Of a DNA stretch of 64,000 nucleotides, positions 31,409-44,035 are shown in pieces. Numbering within the stretch: the first letter of the stretch is position 1; each line of letters starts with the position of its first letter. The stretch is taken from the NCBI RefSeq assembly GCF_946848805.1, contig NZ_CAMPFU010000003.1, positions 344,001 through 408,000 of the forward strand. The letters are read 5' to 3'. The notes under the pieces are model-generated. The model saw only the letters and a program-made list of their open reading frames with translations, was not told where the DNA came from and did not search any database. Both the position numbers and the translations under genes were made by a program. The DNA comes from Deinococcus sp. Marseille-Q6407 (GTDB taxonomy: Bacteria > Deinococcota > Deinococci > Deinococcales > Deinococcaceae).

Positions 31409-32290
31409 TCATCTGCTGCCGGCGCCCGGTCCCCATTCCAGCGGGGGATGATCCGGCGCCAGCAGCTCGGCAAAGCGGGCCAGGCCACGGCGGTCCGGTT
31501 CTTCCAGGTGGTAACGGAAGTTCCAGAGGTAGTGCTGCACCACCCGCCGGGGCAGCGCCAGCTGCTGGGCATGGCGCTGCGAGATCAGGCCCAGTTCACC
31601 CAGGCCCTGGCGGCGAGCTTCCCGCATCGCCTGCAGCAGTTCAGGCGGGGGTGGGGTGTCCTTGCGGTAAGCCCACACGGCAAAGACGAACGGCTGCCCG
31701 GTCAGGCGGTACCACTCCTCCGACAGATCGGTGACGTGAATGCCGCCGCCCTGGTGCGGCAACCGGGTCATGCTGGTGTCCTCGCCCAGCGGGCCCACCA
31801 CCTCGTACCACTCGCGCAGGGCGCTGTCACCGATACGCAGCACCCCGTCGTAACCCTGGCTCAGCAACTCCTGGGCAGTGCCCTCGGCGCGGGTCAGTTC
31901 CGGTGTCAGGCCCCACTCGCGCAGCAGCACTTCCAGCAGGGCCACGCTGGTGGCACTCTGGGCGGTCAGGGCAATCCGGCGCAGCTGCGGCAGCGGCGCG
32001 GTGTGAAACAGGTTCACCGAGTACACCTGCCCCAGCACGCTCACGCTGAAATCCGGCAGGGCCGAGAGCTGGTCGGCGTGGCGGATAAACTCGGCCACGC
32101 TGATGTTGGCAATATCCACCCGGCCTTCCAGCAGCGCCGCATTCATCTGGGTGGGCACGCCGGTGATCGCCGAGACGGTGGGCGGCAAAACAAGTGGGTC
32201 GAGGATTGGCGCCACGTTGGTGAAATGAATCCAGCCGGCGCGGTAAAGGCGGGCAGAATCAGGAGACTGAGGGCCAGAGGCAGAAGGCAT
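31409..32290 (-). CDS. mqnA: Chorismate dehydratase (MqnA)
   Basis: First step of the futalosine menaquinone pathway, chorismate to 3-enolpyruvyl-benzoate. Periplasmic-binding-protein-like fold with the family segments AGWIHFTNVAPILDPL, PTQMNAALLEGRVDIANISVAEFIRH, YSVNLFHTAPL and LRIGDSALRE. 293 aa from ATG 32290, which has GGGGA 6-7 nt upstream; an in-frame GTG at 32308 is an alternative. It is downstream of mqnE and three small membrane ORFs and upstream of nupC, all minus strand. Confidence 0.92.
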   Translation of the reverse strand: MPSASGPQSPDSARLYRAGWIHFTNVAPILDPLVLPPTVSAITGVPTQMNAALLEGRVDIANISVAEFIRHADQLSALPDFSVSVLGQVYSVNLFHTAPLPQLRRIALTAQSATSVALLEVLLREWGLTPELTRAEGTAQELLSQGYDGVLRIGDSALREWYEVVGPLGEDTSMTRLPHQGGGIHVTDLSEEWYRLTGQPFVFAVWAYRKDTPPPPELLQAMREARRQGLGELGLISQRHAQQLALPRRVVQHYLWNFRYHLEEPDRRGLARFAELLAPDHPPLEWGPGAGSR

Positions 32291-32422
32291 AACTTCCCCA
32301 CTATGCACCTTCAGCGGCGTACCTGAGCCAATGTAGCCACCATAAAACGCGCCGGCGCACCCGTCGGTACCACCACGTCCGGCAGCAAGCTTAGGCCACC
32401 CGTCCAGGCTGGAGTGTCTGCG

Positions 32423-32701
32423 TCATGCCTCCAGCCCAGCGCGCAGCCGACGCCCCCACCACAGCAGCGCCAGCCCTGGCCCCAGCCAGAGCGTGAGCAG
32501 TTCGGCAGCGGCGAGCCACTTGCCGGCAAGAGTGCTGGGGGAATAGAAGGTCCAGCCCTCGCCCGACACGCTGAAGCCGAAATCGCCAGAACCGGCCAGC
32601 CACAGGAAAGAATCAAGCAGCACGAACGGCAAAGACAGCCAGGCCAGCCCGGCCCAGTTGACGACGTAACCTAGCCCCCGCCCACCGCGCCACGCGGCCA
32701 C
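32423..32701 (-). CDS. Small membrane protein, unknown (third of three)
   Basis: 92 aa, rich in Trp. Two membrane segments: GYVVNWAGLAWLSLPFVLLDSFLWLAG and LAAAELLTLWLGPGLALLWWG, joined by a polar loop containing DFGFSVSGEGWTFYSPS. GTG start 15 nt after the previous stop, so it is probably translated from the same message. No homologue recognised. An 11-codon frame overlaps its stop (ATGA) but goes nowhere. Confidence 0.55.
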   Translation of the reverse strand: MAAWRGGRGLGYVVNWAGLAWLSLPFVLLDSFLWLAGSGDFGFSVSGEGWTFYSPSTLAGKWLAAAELLTLWLGPGLALLWWGRRLRAGLEA

Positions 32702-32716
32702 GCTCTGCCACAGCGC

Positions 32717-32872
32717 TCAGCCGCTGCCCACCAGCATCAGCGCTGGCGCCAGCACCGCCAAGAGAGGCCGCAGCAGGCGCGCTCCGACAAACCAGACATT
32801 TCCGAACAGCAGCCAGGCAGCGGGCAGGGTCAGCAGGGCGCCCAGCAGCCAGAGGGCCAACGGGCGGGACAT
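32717..32872 (-). CDS. Small membrane protein, unknown (second of three)
   Basis: 51 aa, almost entirely hydrophobic: ALWLLGALLTLPAAWLLFG and LLRPLLAVLAPALMLVG, two predicted membrane helices with a short NVWFVGAR turn. Its ATG overlaps the stop of the preceding ORF by one base (TGATG), a strong sign of translational coupling. Not recognised. Confidence 0.55.
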   Translation of the reverse strand: MSRPLALWLLGALLTLPAAWLLFGNVWFVGARLLRPLLAVLAPALMLVGSG

Positions 32873-33105
32873 CAGCGCTGATTTCTGCTCGCGAAAAGGG
32901 CGGAGGTCAGGCAGCCCAGCCCCAGCAGCGTCAGCGGCCCCAGCGAGCCGAAGTGCATCACAACGGAATACGAAGCCTCCTGCGGATGGTTCAGCGCCAG
33001 CCAGGCCAGCATCACCTGCGGCAGCCAGGCAGGCGCCAGCAACAGGAGCAGGCCCAGCGCAGCCAGCCCCCGGCGCCACAGCTGCGGTGAACGCTGCACT
33101 TTCAT
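32872..33105 (-). CDS. Small membrane protein, unknown (first of three)
   Basis: 77 aa with a basic N-terminus (MKVQRSPQLWRRG), a membrane helix LAALGLLLLLAPAWLPQVMLAWLAL and a second GSLGPLTLLGLGCLTSALFA. It has one of the best ribosome binding sites in the window, AGGAGGT 4-5 nt before the ATG, and begins 45 nt after mqnE. Likely cotranscribed with mqnE and the next two ORFs. Not recognised. Confidence 0.6.
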   Translation of the reverse strand: MKVQRSPQLWRRGLAALGLLLLLAPAWLPQVMLAWLALNHPQEASYSVVMHFGSLGPLTLLGLGCLTSALFASRNQR

Positions 33106-33150
33106 TTCCACCTCCTCTGCGCTACCGTTCTCACTCTGCCCAGGCACGGC

Positions 33151-34293
<1,143 letters not shown>

Positions 34294-34300
34294 AAGGGGC

Positions 34301-34306
34301 AGTGTA
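34301..34306 (-). promoter_or_regulatory. -10 box of mqnE promoter
   Basis: TACACT on the minus strand, 7 nt before the ATG at 34293. Confidence 0.55.
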
Positions 34307-34382
34307 CGCCTGCGCCGCCGGGGAAAAAGAGAAGCGCTTCGCCCTCACCGGCCTGCCCCCGGGCCAGCATTGCCGCGCCCGG

Positions 34383-35677
34383 TTAGTGTAGTGGCCCCGT
34401 ATCAGCGGTTCCGGGGCCCCAAGCCCAGGGCGTCGTTCTTTTCCAGGGCCCGCACAGCAGCAGCCCCAGCACCATGAACACCGCTCCCATCGCAAAAGCT
34501 GCGCCGGGAAAATGCAGCGGGGCGCTGGGCGCCGTGAAAGCCGCGAACACGCTGGTTGCCAGCAGCGGACCGGCGATCCCCACCAGGCTGTTCAGGCTGG
34601 CGATGGCGCCCTGCACCCGGCCCTGCTCGGTGTCGGCCACCTGCCGCGAGATATAGCCCTGAATGGCCGGCTGCGCCAGCCCGCCGAAAGACCCGATGAT
34701 CAGCGAGAGCCACAGCACCGGCGAGGTGGTCGCCACGCTAAGCAATACGAACTCGCCCAGCGCGAAGATCAGCCCCCAGAGAATGGTGCGGCGTTCACCC
34801 CAAGCGGCAATAAAGCGGCCCACCAGCACGCCCTGCACCGCCGCGCCCAGCAGCCCCGAAACGGCCAGTGGGCCAGTGCCACGCCGTTTTGCCCCGGTGT
34901 CCAGCCCAGCACGGTTTCGGTGTACAGCACCCAGGTGCTGAAAATCACCTGCATGGCGAGGCCCACCAGAATAAATACGCCGGTGAGGTTCCGCACCGCC
35001 GGGTAGACGGTCAGGGCCGCCAGCGGCCGCAGCGGGTTGAGGTCAGCCCACTGCCAGTCCCGGCTGCGCTTTTCGGGCGGCAGCGACTCGGGCAGGATAA
35101 AAAACCCGTAGAGCCAGCTGAGAGCCGAGATGCCGGCGGCAAAGAGAAAAGGCGTGCGGGGACCGTATTCGCCCAGCAGCCCGCCCAGCGCCGGGCCCAG
35201 AATAAAGCCCAGCCCGAACATGGCGCCCACCTTGCCGAAATTGGCGGCCCGCTGCTCCTGCGGCGAAACGTCGGCGATATAGGCGTTGATCACGGTCATG
35301 CTGGCGCCGGTGGCTCCGGCAATCAGTCGGCCGGCCAGCAACCACCACACCGTGGGCGCAAAGTACAGCACCAGATAATCCACGGCCATGCCGGCGGTGG
35401 CGGCCAGCAGCACCGGCCGGCGCCCGAAACGGTCACTCAGCCGGCCCAGCACCGGGGCCATCAGAAACTGCATCACCGCGTAGGCGGCGGTCAATACCCC
35501 GATCATCCGGGCGCCGGCCGCATCCGAACCGGCCAGCGATTTGACCAGTCCCGGCAGCACCGGAATGATCAGGCCGATGCCGATCACGTCAATCAGGGCC
35601 ACGATCAGAATAAAAATCAGGGCCGCCGGGCGGCGGGCAGCAGCGGCAGGGGGGGAAGGAGGAGCAGGCGCAGTCAT
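34383..35677 (-). pseudogene. MFS drug exporter (TetA-like), broken by 8-bp duplication
   Basis: Reads as a 12-helix TetA-type efflux protein in two frames. The first part (from 35677) has [19 protein letters not shown], motif A ([13 protein letters not shown]) and [19 protein letters not shown]. At 34863-34878 GGCCAGTG is repeated in tandem; after it the frame changes, and the rest ([17 protein letters not shown]...) continues in another frame to 34383. Removing one 8-bp copy joins the halves as ...[18 protein letters not shown]... without loss. The N-terminal fragment would be 302 aa with ~8 helices, probably non-functional. A GTG at 34838 could start the second fragment. TAAGCT lies 8 nt before the ATG. 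Confidence 0.88.
34863..34878. repeat. 8-bp tandem duplication GGCCAGTG x2
   Basis: GGCCAGTGGGCCAGTG; the duplication shifts the reading frame of the MFS gene by two. Confidence 0.9.
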
Positions 35678-35685
35678 GGCTTCTC

Positions 35686-35691
35686 AGCTTA
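35686..35691 (-). promoter_or_regulatory. -10 box of broken MFS gene
   Basis: TAAGCT on the minus strand, 8 nt before the ATG at 35677; the promoter looks intact. Confidence 0.45.
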
Positions 35692-35794
35692 TGCGCTGGG
35701 CGCCGGCAAAGAATCCGCCAAGTGGCGTACAGCCTGGCAGGCGGCGAGGGCCAAAAAAAACTCCCGCCGAAGCAGGAGCATCAAAAGTGACTGG

Positions 35795-36445
35795 TTACTT
35801 CCAGAGGGTAATCCGGTCAATGCTGTGACGGTGGTGGGAAAAGCCGTCGTTGGCACGCTTGCCCACCGGGAAAATCCCCGCGAACTGCACGTGGCCCGGC
35901 AGGTCCAGCAGTTCACGCAGCTTGGCCGGGTCGAAGCCCAGCATCGGCACGCCGTCGTAGCCCAGGCCACGGGCGGCCAGCATCAGGAAGCCAAAGGCGA
36001 TGTACGCCTGAGCCAGTCCCCACTGCCCGCGCTGCGCCACGTCCTGTGCACCAAAAGTGCCGTCGAAAGTCTGGCGCTGCTGGGTGCGGCCGGCGTCACC
36101 CATGCCCGGGTGAGACGTTTCCTCAATGTGCTGCAGGGTGTCTTCCATATCGGAATACACCACGATCACAGCCGGTGCGTTGCCCACTTGGGCCTGTCCG
36201 TAGGCCACCGCCTGCAGCTGTTCCTTGATGGCCGGGTCCTGCACCACCGCAAAGCGCCAGGTCTGGGCGTTCCAGGCGCTGGGGGCCAGGCTGGCCAGCC
36301 GCAGCATCTCGCGCAGGTCGGCTTCGGGAATCGCTTCAGGCAGGAACTGCCGGATAGAGCGGCGGCTTTCGAACACTTCGCGGATGGCCTGGGCGGTCGC
36401 GGCCTGAGCGGCAGCATCGGTGGGGTGGGGCTGGGTCTGCGTCAT
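35795..36445 (-). CDS. Nitroreductase family flavoprotein
   Basis: 216-aa FMN-dependent NAD(P)H oxidoreductase. The N-terminal [44 protein letters not shown] is the FMN-binding signature (RRSIRxF and PSxxNxQ/P), and [19 protein letters not shown] is the second conserved patch. Divergent from an HxlR regulator gene across an 84-nt gap, a pairing common for electrophile- or quinone-responsive control. TAGGCT lies 7 nt before the ATG. Confidence 0.92.
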   Translation of the reverse strand: MTQTQPHPTDAAAQAATAQAIREVFESRRSIRQFLPEAIPEADLREMLRLASLAPSAWNAQTWRFAVVQDPAIKEQLQAVAYGQAQVGNAPAVIVVYSDMEDTLQHIEETSHPGMGDAGRTQQRQTFDGTFGAQDVAQRGQWGLAQAYIAFGFLMLAARGLGYDGVPMLGFDPAKLRELLDLPGHVQFAGIFPVGKRANDGFSHHRHSIDRITLWK

Positions 36446-36452
36446 GGAGGTC

Positions 36453-36458
36453 AGCCTA
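36453..36458 (-). promoter_or_regulatory. -10 box of nitroreductase promoter
   Basis: TAGGCT on the minus strand, 7 nt before the ATG at 36445. Confidence 0.5.
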
Positions 36459-36463
36459 AGCCG

Positions 36464-36482
36464 GTTGATTTATTTTGTCAAC
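36464..36482. promoter_or_regulatory. AT-rich inverted repeat between nitroreductase and hxlR genes
   Basis: GTTGA-N9-TCAAC, between the two divergent -10 boxes. Position and symmetry suit an operator for the HxlR protein controlling both genes. Confidence 0.45.
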
Positions 36483-36516
36483 TAGAAGATTTCTCAGGGT
36501 AATTTGCCGAGTGCGT

Positions 36517-36522
36517 TAGAAT
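36517..36522 (+). promoter_or_regulatory. -10 box of hxlR promoter
   Basis: TAGAAT, 7 nt before the ATG at 36530. Confidence 0.55.
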
Positions 36523-36529
36523 AGCCGGT

Positions 36530-36895
<366 letters not shown>

Positions 36896-37010
36896 GATAA
36901 AATCCTGACCCGGCCAAGCCGGAGCAAAAAGCCGCGGGCACCTGGCCGGCCTGAGCGCTCCCTCAACGCCGACTCATCCGGAGCCAGGCCCCAGCGGCCC
37001 AGACTACGGC

Positions 37011-37328
37011 ATGACCCAGTACAAAGTGAGCCGCGACGAAACCCGGCATGGCAAAGATGGCGAGCATCATCTGGCAAAAGGCGAGAACAGCTCCATGCGC
37101 CTGTGGCACAACGAGCAGCCCAGCGACACCGCCGACAAGGAACCCCACGCCAACGATTACGAGACCCTGGGTTACGTGATCAGCGGCCGCGCCGAGCTGA
37201 CCGTAGATGGCGAGACGCTGACCCTGCAACCGGGTGATTCCTACCTGGTGCCGCGCGGCACGCAGCACACCTACCGGGTGCTGGAAACCCTGACGGCAGT
37301 GGAAGTGGTCTCACCCGCGCAGGGCTGA
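37011..37328 (+). CDS. Cupin domain protein
   Basis: 105 aa. First cupin motif HANDYETLGYVISGRAELTVDG and second motif LQPGDSYLVPRGTQHTYRVLE with the usual His/Glu metal set partly present. The first ~35 residues are polar (KVSRDETRHGKDGEHHLAKGENSS). A small sensor, isomerase or storage role is possible; not specific. Separate from hxlR by 115 nt; CAGACT 5 nt before the ATG is a weak -10. Terminator follows. Confidence 0.82.
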   Translation: MTQYKVSRDETRHGKDGEHHLAKGENSSMRLWHNEQPSDTADKEPHANDYETLGYVISGRAELTVDGETLTLQPGDSYLVPRGTQHTYRVLETLTAVEVVSPAQG

Positions 37329-37348
37329 GCCAGCGCGTAACTGCCCGC

Positions 37349-37377
37349 GCCCCGGCCTGAGCGCCGGGGCACTTTTG
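37349..37377. terminator. Terminator between cupin and lipoprotein genes
   Basis: Perfect 8-bp arms GCCCCGGC/GCCGGGGC with a 6-nt loop, then ACTTTTGTT on the plus strand. Confidence 0.75.
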
Positions 37378-37419
37378 TTGCTGTGCCCGCAAGTGCCGGC
37401 CTACGCCTACCTCTGCCGC

Positions 37420-37929
37420 TTACTTCACACGCGTCAGGGTACAGGGCTTGAGGCCCGCCGCCACGCCGGTGTTCACATAAGACTGATAGGCCCGGTTGGT
37501 CCACAGCGCGTCCTGCGAGGCGGTCTGCACATATACGCCGCTCTGGGCATCGTTCACCCCGGCCGAGGTGCTGCGGACCACGCAGAAGTCGAAAAACCGC
37601 AGGTCAAAGGTGGTTTCTGCGCGGCCGGCCACGATCACCGAGCGGTTCTCGCCGCGCGGAACAAAGGAAAACAGGTCCTGGGTGTTGCCGGTCGCGGTGC
37701 GGCGTGGGACCGACTGATAGGCGACCGTGCCGTCGGCCTGCAGGTCGCGCTGGCCCACCGTCAGCTGGCGCGACAGCTGCACCGGACCGCCCGCTTCGGC
37801 GGGGGTCAGCATGATCCATTCCTGGCCCGGCTCCAGCGTCGACCCGCTGAGGTCGGGCGCGGTGGTCGCGGGTGTACAGGCCGTGAGGGACACTCCCAGC
37901 AGAGACACCGGAAAAAGCAGTCGTTTCAC
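37420..37929 (-). CDS. Probable lipoprotein, unknown function
   Basis: 169 aa. A lipoprotein signal peptide (KRLLFPVSLLGVSLTAC) ends in a lipobox with Cys at ~18, so the mature protein should be lipid-anchored. The rest is mainly beta strand with VSFVP-like turns and two further Cys (FDFCVV and KPCTLTRVK) that could form a disulfide. Not recognised. GTG 37929 is chosen because TATGCT lies 6 nt upstream. Confidence 0.75.
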   Translation of the reverse strand: MKRLLFPVSLLGVSLTACTPATTAPDLSGSTLEPGQEWIMLTPAEAGGPVQLSRQLTVGQRDLQADGTVAYQSVPRRTATGNTQDLFSFVPRGENRSVIVAGRAETTFDLRFFDFCVVRSTSAGVNDAQSGVYVQTASQDALWTNRAYQSYVNTGVAAGLKPCTLTRVK

Positions 37930-37935
37930 GCGTTC

Positions 37936-37941
37936 AGCATA
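37936..37941 (-). promoter_or_regulatory. -10 box of lipoprotein gene
   Basis: TATGCT on the minus strand, 6 nt before the GTG at 37929. Confidence 0.5.
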
Positions 37942-37956
37942 GGGCAAGGCCGCATG

Positions 37957-37989
37957 AAAAAAAGCGCCTCCCCTGTATAGGGAGACGCC
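37957..37989 (-). terminator. Terminator after the DUF2171 gene
   Basis: On the minus strand a GCGTCTCCC/GGGAGGCGC type stem with a 7-nt loop is followed by seven T. Confidence 0.85.
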
Positions 37990-38012
37990 GGGACATCCTG
38001 AGCTGAGTGGGC

Positions 38013-38279
38013 TTACTTCAGCACGTCTTCGCGGGTCACGTTCAGATACACGGCCACGTTGTCCATGCTTTCCACCTGGCTCAGCTGCACGAAGTGGTGC
38101 TGGCCGTCGGTGCTGTCGTCCTTGGTCAGCTTGAGCTGTTCGCCGTCGAAGCTGTCCACGGTGCCCACGTGTTCGCCGTTCTTGTCCTGCACCTGCATAT
38201 GGTCGCCTTTTTCCTGCAGGCGGGTCTTGAGGTCTTCCTGGATACGGTTGTCAATCTGTCCGGCTTCGTTGTTGGTCAT
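38013..38279 (-). CDS. DUF2171 domain protein
   Basis: 88-aa acidic soluble protein. The core [46 protein letters not shown]...[12 protein letters not shown] is the DUF2171 pattern, a PRC-barrel-like small beta domain (GxHVGTVD then I/VpLxxVxxxD). Such proteins are common, often duplicated, in Deinococcus; function unknown. TAGGCT lies 6 nt before the ATG and a strong terminator follows, so it is a single-gene unit. Confidence 0.88.
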   Translation of the reverse strand: MTNNEAGQIDNRIQEDLKTRLQEKGDHMQVQDKNGEHVGTVDSFDGEQLKLTKDDSTDGQHHFVQLSQVESMDNVAVYLNVTREDVLK

Positions 38280-38285
38280 GCCTGT

Positions 38286-38291
38286 AGCCTA
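38286..38291 (-). promoter_or_regulatory. -10 box of DUF2171 gene
   Basis: TAGGCT on the minus strand, 6 nt before the ATG at 38279. Confidence 0.45.
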
Positions 38292-38367
38292 GACGCCGCC
38301 TGTCAGGCGGAGATGAGAAAGCGGCCAAGGGAGAGATAAGAGTAGGAAGCGTAAAGGACGCTCTAGC

Positions 38368-38397
38368 GAACGGGGCGCCCTCCACGGCGCCCCGTTC
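38368..38397 (-). terminator. Hairpin after gcvP
   Basis: Perfect 12-bp arms GAACGGGGCGCC/GGCGCCCCGTTC with a 6-nt loop, 20 nt after the gcvP stop. No T run. Confidence 0.65.
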
Positions 38398-38416
38398 CTC
38401 TTGACATCCCTTGGCC

Positions 38417-41308
<2,892 letters not shown>

Positions 41309-41478
41309 GGGGACTCCTCAGCACCTGCGCCGCCGCAGCGCAGCGTGCAGGAGGGGGCGGGAAAGTGGGGCCGGCAGATTATGCCAGGGAGAAAGGCAGA
41401 AGTGTCTGCTCAGCCCACAGCGAGGCCAGCGAAACAGGCGCCGGGGCCAGCGAGCGGCCCCAGGTCCTGCCTGCGGAA

Positions 41479-41841
41479 TCAGCCGTTTTCGGCAGCGTAG
41501 GCGTCGGCGTCCATCAGGTTGTCGCCTTCAGCCGTCACTTCGATCTGAAACAGCCAGCCGCCTTCAAAGGGAGCCTCGTTCACCAGCTCAGGGCTGCCTT
41601 CTAGCTCTTCGTTCACGGCTTTGATGGTGCCACTGGCCGGAGCATAGATGTCGGAAGCGGTCTTGACCGATTCCACCACGGCCACGGCTTCGCCGGCTTC
41701 CACTTCGCGGCCCACTTCGGGCAGTTCCACGTACACCACGTCGCCCAGCTGGTCCTGAGCGTGCTGGGTGATGCCGACCTTGCCATCCTGGGCCAGCCAT
41801 TCGTGCGAGGGAGCGTACTTCAGTTCGGTGGGGTTGGTCAT
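41479..41841 (-). CDS. gcvH: Glycine cleavage system H protein
   Basis: Lipoyl carrier that shuttles the aminomethyl group between P, T and L proteins. 120 aa; the lipoylated Lys is residue 60 in [17 protein letters not shown]. Start [16 protein letters not shown] with AAGGAG 8 nt upstream. Middle gene of the gcvTHP operon; 170 nt separate it from gcvP, in which I see no gene. Confidence 0.97.
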   Translation of the reverse strand: MTNPTELKYAPSHEWLAQDGKVGITQHAQDQLGDVVYVELPEVGREVEAGEAVAVVESVKTASDIYAPASGTIKAVNEELEGSPELVNEAPFEGGWLFQIEVTAEGDNLMDADAYAAENG

Positions 41842-41950
41842 GTCAGGGTCTCCTTGGAAAAAAGGGGGGCGGGAAAGATTCTGGTCTATCTCTGCGCCAG
41901 GAGCTGGCCGGGTGTACTGCCCGGCCGGCTGGGCGCGTCTTTTGAGGAGC

Positions 41951-43015
<1,065 letters not shown>

Positions 43016-43022
43016 GGCCCTC

Positions 43023-43028
43023 ACTGTA
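43023..43028 (-). promoter_or_regulatory. -10 box of gcvTHP operon
   Basis: TACAGT on the minus strand, 7 nt before the gcvT GTG. Confidence 0.55.
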
Positions 43029-43090
43029 TCCAACTGGATAGGGGCTGAGCGAGACCCGTCCAGAGGCTCCGGACGTCCAGAGCACACAAC

Positions 43091-43115
43091 AAAAAACCCG
43101 CCCCGGCGGGGGCGG
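43091..43115 (-). terminator. Terminator after the pfpI-like gene
   Basis: On the minus strand CCGCCCC-N4-GGGGCGG followed by GTTTTTT; it separates pfpI from gcvT. Confidence 0.9.
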
Positions 43116-43139
43116 ATTGCGGTTCAGGCTGGGAGGTGC

Positions 43140-43706
43140 TCAGCGGCGGTCGCTGTGGTTGCCTTCGGCGAATTCTTCAACAATCTTCTTGTTGAAGGCG
43201 GGCAGGTCACCCGGGTTGCGGCTGGTCACCACGCCCTTGTCGGTGACGCATTCTTCGTCCACCCAGTTGGCGCCTTCCAGCTTCAGCTCGTGCTGCAGGC
43301 TGGGCCAAGAAGTCATCTTCAGGCCCTTGGCGATGCCGGTTTCGCTGAGGCTCCAAGGGCCGTGGCAGATGGCGGCAATCGGCAGACCCTGGTCATAAGC
43401 GTCACGCACGAACTGCATGGCGTTCTTGTCCAGGCGCAGCTTGTCGGGGTTCACGGTGCCGCCGGGCAGCAGCAGGCCCTGGTAGTCGCTGATCTTGGCA
43501 TCGGCCACCGTCTTGTCGACGCTGTACTTGGCCTTGGGGGTGATGTCGCTGTCCATGCTCTGAATTTCGCCGCTCTCGAGGCTGATCAGTTCACAGGTGC
43601 CGCCGGCTTCTTCGATGGCCTGACGGGGGCTGACCAGCTCGATGTCTTCCACTCCATCGGCCGCCAGAATGGCGATTTTCTTGCCTTGCAGTTTTGCAGT
43701 CGTCAT
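43140..43706 (-). CDS. DJ-1/PfpI family protein (YhbO/PfpI type)
   Basis: 188-aa type-1 glutamine-amidotransferase-fold protein. The catalytic set is Glu20 ([11 protein letters not shown]), Cys114 and His115 in [10 protein letters not shown] on the nucleophile elbow. Members are described as proteases, chaperones or protein/nucleic-acid deglycases; here a stress role is likely but the reaction is not settled by sequence. Single-gene unit with a strong terminator. Confidence 0.93.
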   Translation of the reverse strand: MTTAKLQGKKIAILAADGVEDIELVSPRQAIEEAGGTCELISLESGEIQSMDSDITPKAKYSVDKTVADAKISDYQGLLLPGGTVNPDKLRLDKNAMQFVRDAYDQGLPIAAICHGPWSLSETGIAKGLKMTSWPSLQHELKLEGANWVDEECVTDKGVVTSRNPGDLPAFNKKIVEEFAEGNHSDRR

Positions 43707-44035
43707 GGGGATTATTTTGCCGTTCCAGCTCCTGAAAGGGGTGATGACAGCGCAAAGCTGCTTTTAAGACTGCGGGCCGAAGAATGAGCCCTTCAGCCGG
43801 GTAGTGATGCGGCTGCCAGATTTAGCCAAGGCTCTTTTGAAACTGGTTAGCCTCTCCGGAAACCGCCGGCTGCCCGGCTGTCAAGTGGGCAAGCTTTCGG
43901 TTCCCAGCGCCCCGCGGGGCGTAAGGTAAGGGAGCAAGCCGCAAAAGGCCCTGAAGTTACATTCAGGAGCTTTTTGCGGCTGAATCGGCCCGGTTCCGCT
44001 CTGGCGGGGCTGCCGGCCAGGGAGGTGAGCAGACC
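43707..44035 (+). promoter_or_regulatory. Structured leader upstream of dnaG (329 bp without a gene)
   Basis: No convincing ORF. From 43855 it is unusually structured: GGAAACCG (~43857) can pair with CGGTTCCC (~43899), enclosing TGCCC/GGGCA; then a 14-bp palindrome CGCCCCGCGGGGCG (43908-43921); then a long stem at 43938-43980. This could be a 5' leader of dnaG, an upstream terminator, or an independent small RNA. I cannot match it to a known RNA family. Confidence 0.5.
43938..43980 (+). terminator. Long stem-loop with terminator-like shape before dnaG
   Basis: GCCGCAAAA pairs with TTTTGCGGC and, inside, CTGAA with TTCAG around GTTACA. The T run lies inside the 3' arm, so it resembles an A/U-flanked intrinsic terminator and could attenuate dnaG or end an upstream RNA. 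Confidence 0.5.

Noticed and set aside
43016..43090. Glycine riboswitch before gcvT
   Set aside because: The -10 box is 7 nt from the gcvT start, so there is no leader to hold an aptamer, and the 75-nt gap lacks glycine-aptamer features.
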